From NCBI GenBank assembly GCA_026989045.1, contig JALSJY010000211.1, positions 1 to 10,985 on the forward strand: a stretch of DNA of 10,985 nt, written 5' to 3'. Numbering within the stretch: position 1 is the first letter of the stretch; every line of letters starts with the position of its first letter. Below, piece by piece: positions 6,788-10,985 of this stretch. This stretch comes from Hyphomicrobiales bacterium. GTDB taxonomy: Bacteria > Pseudomonadota > Alphaproteobacteria > Rhizobiales > Devosiaceae. The notes beneath the pieces are model-generated. The model searched no databases and was not told the DNA's origin. It saw nothing but the letters and a program-made list of their open reading frames with translations. Position numbers and translations under genes: made by a program.

Positions 6788-7381
6788 ATGGGTTCTAATT
6801 TAATCGTCAGTTTTTTATTATTGGCCATTCCAGCCTTTTTCACTCCTGGGCCAAATAATTTAATGTTGATGACATCATCAGCTAAATTTGGCTATGGGAA
6901 AACTATTCCGCATGCAGTGGGCATAGCGTTAGGTTTTCCATTTTTAGTTTTTTCTATTGGCCTTGGTTTAGGTGAGGTTTTTGAAATTTATCCTATATTA
7001 AAAATAGTGTTGAAATATTTTGCTGCCGCATATTTTTTATATATGGCGTGGAATTTATTAGGAATGAAAATTGGTGATGTTGGCGGTGTGGAGCGGCCAA
7101 TGAAGTTATATGAAGCGGCTTTATTTCAATGGATTAACCCAAAAGCGTGGGCAATGGGGGTGAGTTTTGTTGGTATTTATGTTGTTTCGGGTGAGGGGCG
7201 CTGGGCAAGTCTGCTATTACTCACTTTGGGCGTTTTTGCTATGTCACCTTTATCAACCACCACATGGATGGTTTTTGGCAAACAATTAAAAAGCTTGTTA
7301 AAGCATACTGGGACAGAACGGTTTTTAGGTGTTATTTTAGCTGGGTTAATGATTGTTGCAGTAATATTGTTTCTTGTATAA
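6788..7381 (+). CDS. LysE/RhtB family amino-acid exporter
   Basis: A 197-residue inner-membrane protein, about the usual 200-210 residues of the family, with roughly six hydrophobic segments. The diagnostic N-terminal signature is clear: the first helix ends in FFTPGPNNLMLMTSSAKFGY (from residue 17), with the conserved TPGPN at 19-23, followed by a glycine-rich segment (HAVGIALGFPF). The central FQWINPKAWAMGV segment is the conserved mid-protein motif of RhtB-type proteins. Members export amino acids or derivatives by proton exchange; the substrate here cannot be predicted. ATG 6788 has an AAGAGAG ribosome site 5 bases upstream. It follows the hydrolase gene by 62 bases on the same strand, with no terminator visible between, so it may be co-transcribed or have its own promoter. 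Confidence 0.9.
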   Translation: MGSNLIVSFLLLAIPAFFTPGPNNLMLMTSSAKFGYGKTIPHAVGIALGFPFLVFSIGLGLGEVFEIYPILKIVLKYFAAAYFLYMAWNLLGMKIGDVGGVERPMKLYEAALFQWINPKAWAMGVSFVGIYVVSGEGRWASLLLLTLGVFAMSPLSTTTWMVFGKQLKSLLKHTGTERFLGVILAGLMIVAVILFLV

Positions 7382-7409
7382 ACATCGTAACATTAAAGGA
7401 TAGAGTTGC

Positions 7410-7442
7410 ATGAAACAGATTAAAAGAGATTCGTTATTTTGA
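7410..7442 (+). CDS. Possible 10-codon leader ORF (MKQIKRDSLF)
   Basis: ATG 7410 has a good ribosome site, AAAGGA at 7395-7400, 9 bases upstream, better than that of the following gene. The frame ends in TGA at 7440-7442, whose last base is the first base of the phosphoesterase ATG (TGATG arrangement). This layout fits a small leader translated so that ribosomes terminate on, and reinitiate at, the downstream start. The peptide shows no attenuation-type codon run. It could equally be a chance frame. Confidence 0.35.
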   Translation: MKQIKRDSLF

Positions 7443-8245
7443 TGATAAAGAGTGAAAAAATAAGGCGTGTAAGAGCTCTATTCATTTCAGATGTGCATAT
7501 AGGTATGCGCACTATTCAACTTCATAGATTGTTAGACTTTTTAAAACATCATGATGCAGAAACAATTTATCTTGTTGGTGATATTGTTGATGGATGGCGA
7601 TTGCAAAAGAAATGGCGTTGGCCAGATGAATATAATGAATTAGCGCAGATTTTTTTAGATAAGGCGGCTAATGGCACAAAAATTGTCTATTTGCCTGGAA
7701 ATCACGATGAATTTATGCGCGATTATCTTGGTACTTATTTTGGTGAAATTGAATTTGTAGATCGTGCGATTCACACTAGCGCTCAGGGTCAGACTTATCT
7801 AGTTATTCATGGAGATCAGTTTGACGTTGTAGTGCGCCATGCTAAATGGTTGGCGCATGTTGGCGATTGGGCATATAATTTTGCTTTAAACACTAATATA
7901 TTTATTAACTGGGTTCGTCGTAGATTGGGTTTTAGCTATTGGTCGCTATCGGCTTGGGCAAAGCATAAGGTAAAAAACGCTGTAAGTATCATTGGTCGCT
8001 TTGAAGAGGCACTTGTGCATGAGGCTAAACAATCTGGTGTTGATGGAGTTATTTGCGGTCATATTCACATGGCTACTATTCATGAGAAACAAGGAATTCA
8101 ATATATCAACACTGGCGATTGGGTTGAGAGCTGCACCGCTATTGCAGAAACTATTGAGGGTGAGTTTGAGTTGATTAAGTGGACAAATACTCCAATTAAA
8201 CCAACTAGGCGTGAGCGCAGGCGAGTGCGAAGAGCAAAGAAATAA
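7442..8245 (+). CDS. LpxH-like metallophosphoesterase (putative UDP-2,3-diacylglucosamine diphosphatase)
   Basis: A 267-residue calcineurin-type phosphoesterase. All dimetal ligands expected for the LpxH group are visible in order: D17 and H19 (ISDVH), D47 (VGDIVD), N87 (PGNHDE), H123 (HGDQFD), and H207 and H209 (CGHIH). Spacing matches E. coli LpxH (D8, H10, D41, N79, H114, H195, H197). LpxH cleaves UDP-2,3-diacylglucosamine to lipid X in lipid A synthesis at the inner-membrane face. However, the metal-loop reads GNHD, as in the LpxH2/general branch, rather than the GNRD of proven LpxH, and many Hyphomicrobiales use LpxI for this step, so the lipid A role is uncertain. The C-terminus is very basic (residues from about 256, RRERRRVRRAKK), plausible for contact with acidic lipids. 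ATG 7442 is chosen over TTG 7439; the difference is one residue. A strong terminator follows. Confidence 0.8.
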   Translation: MIKSEKIRRVRALFISDVHIGMRTIQLHRLLDFLKHHDAETIYLVGDIVDGWRLQKKWRWPDEYNELAQIFLDKAANGTKIVYLPGNHDEFMRDYLGTYFGEIEFVDRAIHTSAQGQTYLVIHGDQFDVVVRHAKWLAHVGDWAYNFALNTNIFINWVRRRLGFSYWSLSAWAKHKVKNAVSIIGRFEEALVHEAKQSGVDGVICGHIHMATIHEKQGIQYINTGDWVESCTAIAETIEGEFELIKWTNTPIKPTRRERRRVRRAKK

Positions 8246-8256
8246 GAATGATAACT

Positions 8257-8290
8257 AAAAACGACCCTCATTTTATATTGGGTCGTTTTT
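8257..8290. terminator. Bidirectional rho-independent terminator
   Basis: A perfect 11-base inverted repeat, AAAAACGACCC (8257-8267) and GGGTCGTTTTT (8280-8290), with a 12-base loop. The U-tract on each strand follows a GC-containing stem, so it can stop transcription of the phosphoesterase operon from the left and of the coiled-coil gene from the right. It lies in the 69-base gap between the two convergent genes. Confidence 0.92.
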
Positions 8291-8314
8291 GTATATTTTA
8301 TTTACAAAAATTGC

Positions 8315-10985
8315 TTAACTTAATCGCCCACTGGCATGAGCAAGCATTGTAAAGACTTTGCCACGATCAGAGGTTAAGAGCTCTATTGCACTGATTTTAG
8401 CAGTAGGATCTTCAATGGTTTTTGTAAGCAATTGCTCAAACTCATCAATATATGCAGAGCTGTTGCGAGCTAAGTCGGCATCATTTTGTAGCCTTTTGCG
8501 TAACTCATCAAATGTTCCCTGTCCGTTTAATGTGTAAATACGGCGTGAGAATACATTTGCTTCGCCTGCTTGAAAATTCTTCCAAGCTTCACTTAGAGCT
8601 TTGTCATCAATGGCATTGCTTATTTCTTGAGTTAAATTTGATAGGCTAACTTTTGGTTTTGCTTTTTCGCTTTGCTTGGCGCTGGCATTGCGCAAAACAT
8701 CACGTAACCAATTTTCATTATCTTTTTCTACACTCTTATTAACTGGGGCTGGAGCTTTTTGCTCTGCTTGTTTTGGTGCAGGCCTACGCAAAAGCTCGGC
8801 TAAAGAGGAGTTTGAAGCTGGAGAAATGCTTGGTTTTTTCTCAGCTATTATTGGCTGTGTAATCTCTTTAACAGCATTAGGCGCACGACGCTCAGCGCGT
8901 GTTATACGTGATGCACTAATGTCATTTGTTGAACGCTGATTGCGAACGATTGAGTTAAGCTCGTTTAATGCCTCAATCTGCTCGGCAACAACACGACGCA
9001 TTGCAGCAGCGCTAGAGCGGGTTTCTTCTGGTAAATCATGCATACCACGTTGCAATTCTGTGCGAGTGGCTTCTAACTCATCATTAACCTGATTAGCAGT
9101 AGTGCGCATTGCATTGGCTGTTTCATTGAAGCGATTGGTTGCATCAGCAAGCGCTGCATTCATTTCTTCAATTAGATCTTGTTGAGTTTTACGCAACTTC
9201 TCATTTGCAAGTTTACCTTGTTGGTCAGCTGCATCAGTAAACTTATCAAGACGGTTTGCAACACTTATGGTTGTAGAGTTAAGGGTTTCGTCCATAGCTT
9301 TGCGAGCTGTAGCTAGGCGATCTTCTGTTTGATTCACTGTGTTAGCAATATTTACTGCAAATGAATGCATGCGCTCATCAATTTCGTCAGCACGAGAGGT
9401 AAAGCTTTGCGCTAACTCACTCATAGCTTTTTGGCGGTCTTTTAAATTATCAATTGTTGAGCTTCCTGCGTGTTCAAGTGCGCTAGAAGCGTGGTTGATA
9501 TTTTGTGTTTGCTCATTTAGCTCATTTAGCATTGTGCCAAATTCATCTGTGATTGAGTGAATTGTAGTTTGGAATGCACCAATATGCTCACCAACCATCT
9601 CGCCTGCTTGCTTTGTACCCAGCACAGCTTCACGAACAGCATTGGCATAAGATGAGGTTTGATTGGCGACTGATGTTTCTAACTCAGTTAGGTTGGTCGA
9701 TGATGTTTCTAGAACGCGTTGTAATAATAAGTTGCCATCATTTAATTTCTTAAGTGCGCTATTAACATCGTCTAAAATGCGAGAAGTAGAGGTGGACATT
9801 AGCTCTTCTGCCTCTGCAGAGCTTTCACTTAAGGCCTCTTTTAAGATGTTAGAGTGGTTTTTAAGCCTGTTATCTAATTCTTGTGATTTTTCGCTAATTA
9901 TTGATGCAAAATTATTTGTCTGGCTGGTAAGCGCCTCGTTCATTTGCTCAACTTTTGTTTCAAGTGTTTTTGCCGTTTCAAGTGCGCGCACTTCAACCAA
10001 ATCTTCTATATGGCGAGCAGCCTCTTTAACTTGATCAAGAGCAGTGCGAACGGTTATATCCATACGAGCTGCTGTCTGCTCCACATCATTAGAAATGGTG
10101 AGTGAAACTGAGGCTAGGGAAGTGCCAATTGTTTCTTCAATTCTGCTGGCGCTAGTTTCTAAGTCGCTCATTGATTGGGAAATAGATGTGTTAATATCAT
10201 CGTTGAGCGCTGTTAATCTATCAGCGGTTATTTCTACACGTGAAGTTATCGCCTCTGGTAAAGTGCCAAGACGATCATCTACCATTTCTATAATAGATTG
10301 ACGTGCTGCATTTACACCTGTTTCAATTATAGTTGCAGTTTTTTCGGTGCTTTCCTCTATTGCAGCGGTAGAAAGGTCGATGCGTGCGCTAAGGCCAGAT
10401 TCGGCATCTGTCAAGCGCGCTATAGTATTATCAACTTGTGCGCCGATATTTTCATTTATTTCAGCAATTCTGCTAGTTACAACTTCGCTCATGTCGCTAG
10501 TGCGCATTTGCATGGTTTCAGAGATAGAGCGCACGGCATTATCTGTATGAGCGCGAACTGAACTCGCTTGGGCATCGATTGTTAAAGCGAGTTGTTTGTT
10601 ATGGTCTTCAACTGAATCCGAGAATATTTTTGTATGTGTATTAAGTGTTTCATTTAGAGAAGAAGTTTTCTCATCAATGGTGTTTGAAATTTGCTCAGTT
10701 TTGGAGCTAAGAGTATCACTAAGCACGGATGTCTTTTCACTTAATGAATCTGTTAATATCGTGGTGTTAGAAGCTAGTGTTTCATTTAGAGAAGAAGTTT
10801 TCTCATCAATGGTGTTTGAGAGTTGCTCGGTTTTGGAGCTAAGAGTATCACCAAGCGCAGATGTTTTTTCATTTAGTGAATCTGTTAGCTGTTTGGCGCT
10901 AGAAGTTAGTGTTTCATCGAGCAAAGAAGTTTTTTGCTCGATTGATGTTTGTAGAATTGTAGCCTTCTCGTCTAACACTTCGCCT
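8315..10985 (-). CDS. Large apolipoprotein-like coiled-coil protein (possible growth-pole ring/GPR-type), C-terminal part
   Basis: The minus-strand frame runs from the right window edge to a stop at 8315-8317, giving 889 residues; a GTG at 10976-10978 is in frame but the frame stays open beyond it (Gly-Glu), so the true start is outside. The visible part has four regions: 22-residue repeats beginning EKTS (10607-10936); a long helical region rich in Ala, Glu, Ser, Thr and Asn with no Cys and almost no aromatic residues; a Pro/Ala/Lys-rich linker (about 8600-8930); and a compact C-terminal domain of about 93 residues (8318-8596) starting LSEAWKNF and ending KVFTMLAHASGRLS. Very long proteins with apolipoprotein-like repeats, often labelled kinesin-like, occur in Hyphomicrobiales; the Agrobacterium GPR protein forms a ring at the growing pole. 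Assignment to that group is by architecture, not alignment. The membrane anchor expected near the N-terminus is not in view. Confidence 0.75.
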   Translation of the reverse strand, partial: GEVLDEKATILQTSIEQKTSLLDETLTSSAKQLTDSLNEKTSALGDTLSSKTEQLSNTIDEKTSSLNETLASNTTILTDSLSEKTSVLSDTLSSKTEQISNTIDEKTSSLNETLNTHTKIFSDSVEDHNKQLALTIDAQASSVRAHTDNAVRSISETMQMRTSDMSEVVTSRIAEINENIGAQVDNTIARLTDAESGLSARIDLSTAAIEESTEKTATIIETGVNAARQSIIEMVDDRLGTLPEAITSRVEITADRLTALNDDINTSISQSMSDLETSASRIEETIGTSLASVSLTISNDVEQTAARMDITVRTALDQVKEAARHIEDLVEVRALETAKTLETKVEQMNEALTSQTNNFASIISEKSQELDNRLKNHSNILKEALSESSAEAEELMSTSTSRILDDVNSALKKLNDGNLLLQRVLETSSTNLTELETSVANQTSSYANAVREAVLGTKQAGEMVGEHIGAFQTTIHSITDEFGTMLNELNEQTQNINHASSALEHAGSSTIDNLKDRQKAMSELAQSFTSRADEIDERMHSFAVNIANTVNQTEDRLATARKAMDETLNSTTISVANRLDKFTDAADQQGKLANEKLRKTQQDLIEEMNAALADATNRFNETANAMRTTANQVNDELEATRTELQRGMHDLPEETRSSAAAMRRVVAEQIEALNELNSIVRNQRSTNDISASRITRAERRAPNAVKEITQPIIAEKKPSISPASNSSLAELLRRPAPKQAEQKAPAPVNKSVEKDNENWLRDVLRNASAKQSEKAKPKVSLSNLTQEISNAIDDKALSEAWKNFQAGEANVFSRRIYTLNGQGTFDELRKRLQNDADLARNSSAYIDEFEQLLTKTIEDPTAKISAIELLTSDRGKVFTMLAHASGRLS
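10607..10936 (-). repeat. Five consecutive 22-residue repeats (132-bp higher-order unit)
   Basis: Within the coiled-coil gene, five 22-residue units follow one another without gaps, starting QKTSLL, EKTSAL, EKTSSL, EKTSVL and EKTSSL. Odd and even units differ (units of the LNETL type alternate with the DTLSSKTEQ type), giving a 44-residue, 132-bp repeat: 10805-10936, 10673-10804 and a half copy at 10607-10672. The two full DNA copies share an exact stretch of about 41 bases (10647-10687 and 10779-10819) and, by eye, differ at only about 18 of 132 positions, indicating recent duplication. Twenty-two residues is the unit of amphipathic apolipoprotein-type helices. Confidence 0.92.

Noticed and set aside
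6770..6799. Perfect TTGACA followed after 18 bases by TCTAAT near the exporter start
   Set aside because: The resulting transcript would start inside the exporter coding region, after the ATG at 6788, and removing that start would delete the first helix before the conserved TPGPN motif. Probably chance.
8452..10561. Several plus-strand frames of 60-123 codons antisense to the coiled-coil gene
   Set aside because: The biased Ser/Ala/Glu/Thr codon composition of the coiled-coil gene leaves few antisense stops. The frames lack ribosome sites and recognisable domains.
10607..10936. CRISPR-like or integron-like reading of the 132-bp repeats
   Set aside because: The repeats are directly contiguous, in frame and coding, with no unique spacers, so they are a protein repeat array.
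10976..10978. GTG as the start of the coiled-coil protein
   Set aside because: The frame stays open to the window edge and the GTG falls inside the repeat register just before the first 22-mer; it is more likely an internal valine.

Overview
The window looks like a chromosomal segment of an AT-rich alphaproteobacterium, most likely of the Hyphomicrobiales (Rhizobiales). This rests on the acetyl-CoA synthetase sequence and on a very large apolipoprotein-like coiled-coil protein resembling the growth-pole ring proteins of polar-growing Hyphomicrobiales. Low GC suggests a Bartonella-like or other AT-rich lineage, but I cannot name a genus. I see no tRNA, rRNA, IS element, phage gene or CRISPR array. 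Coding density is high and no gene-free stretch exceeds about 135 bases.

Layout from left to right. (1) 1-336, minus: 5' part of an FAD-dependent D-amino-acid dehydrogenase/oxidase, cut by the window edge. (2) 337-462: divergent control region. (3) 463-2962, plus: two overlapping genes, a Fem/GNAT-fold aminoacyltransferase-like protein and an oligosaccharide-type lipid flippase. (4) 2932-3537, minus: a GNAT acetyltransferase whose 3' end overlaps the flippase gene tail to tail. (5) 3538-3669: second divergent control region, with a 12-bp-period direct repeat. (6) 3670-8245, plus: acetyl-CoA synthetase, a signal-peptide-bearing family 3 glycoside hydrolase (NagZ-like) joined by an ATGA overlap, a LysE/RhtB-type exporter, and an LpxH-like metallophosphoesterase preceded by a possible 10-codon leader ORF. 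(7) 8257-8290: a strong hairpin, probably a bidirectional terminator. (8) 8315-10985, minus: the C-terminal 889 residues of a giant coiled-coil protein whose start lies outside the window.

Several genes share a cell-envelope theme: Fem-like transferase plus flippase (lipid-linked precursor modification and translocation), an exported hexosaminidase (peptidoglycan sugar trimming), an LpxH-like phosphoesterase (possibly lipid A) and a possible polar-growth scaffold. The acetyl-CoA synthetase, exporter and dehydrogenase are metabolic. That these genes form one functional system is not shown; they look mostly like core genome. The most unusual structures are the exact 22-residue repeat array (with a 132-bp DNA-level unit) in the coiled-coil protein, and the translationally coupled Fem-like/flippase pair.
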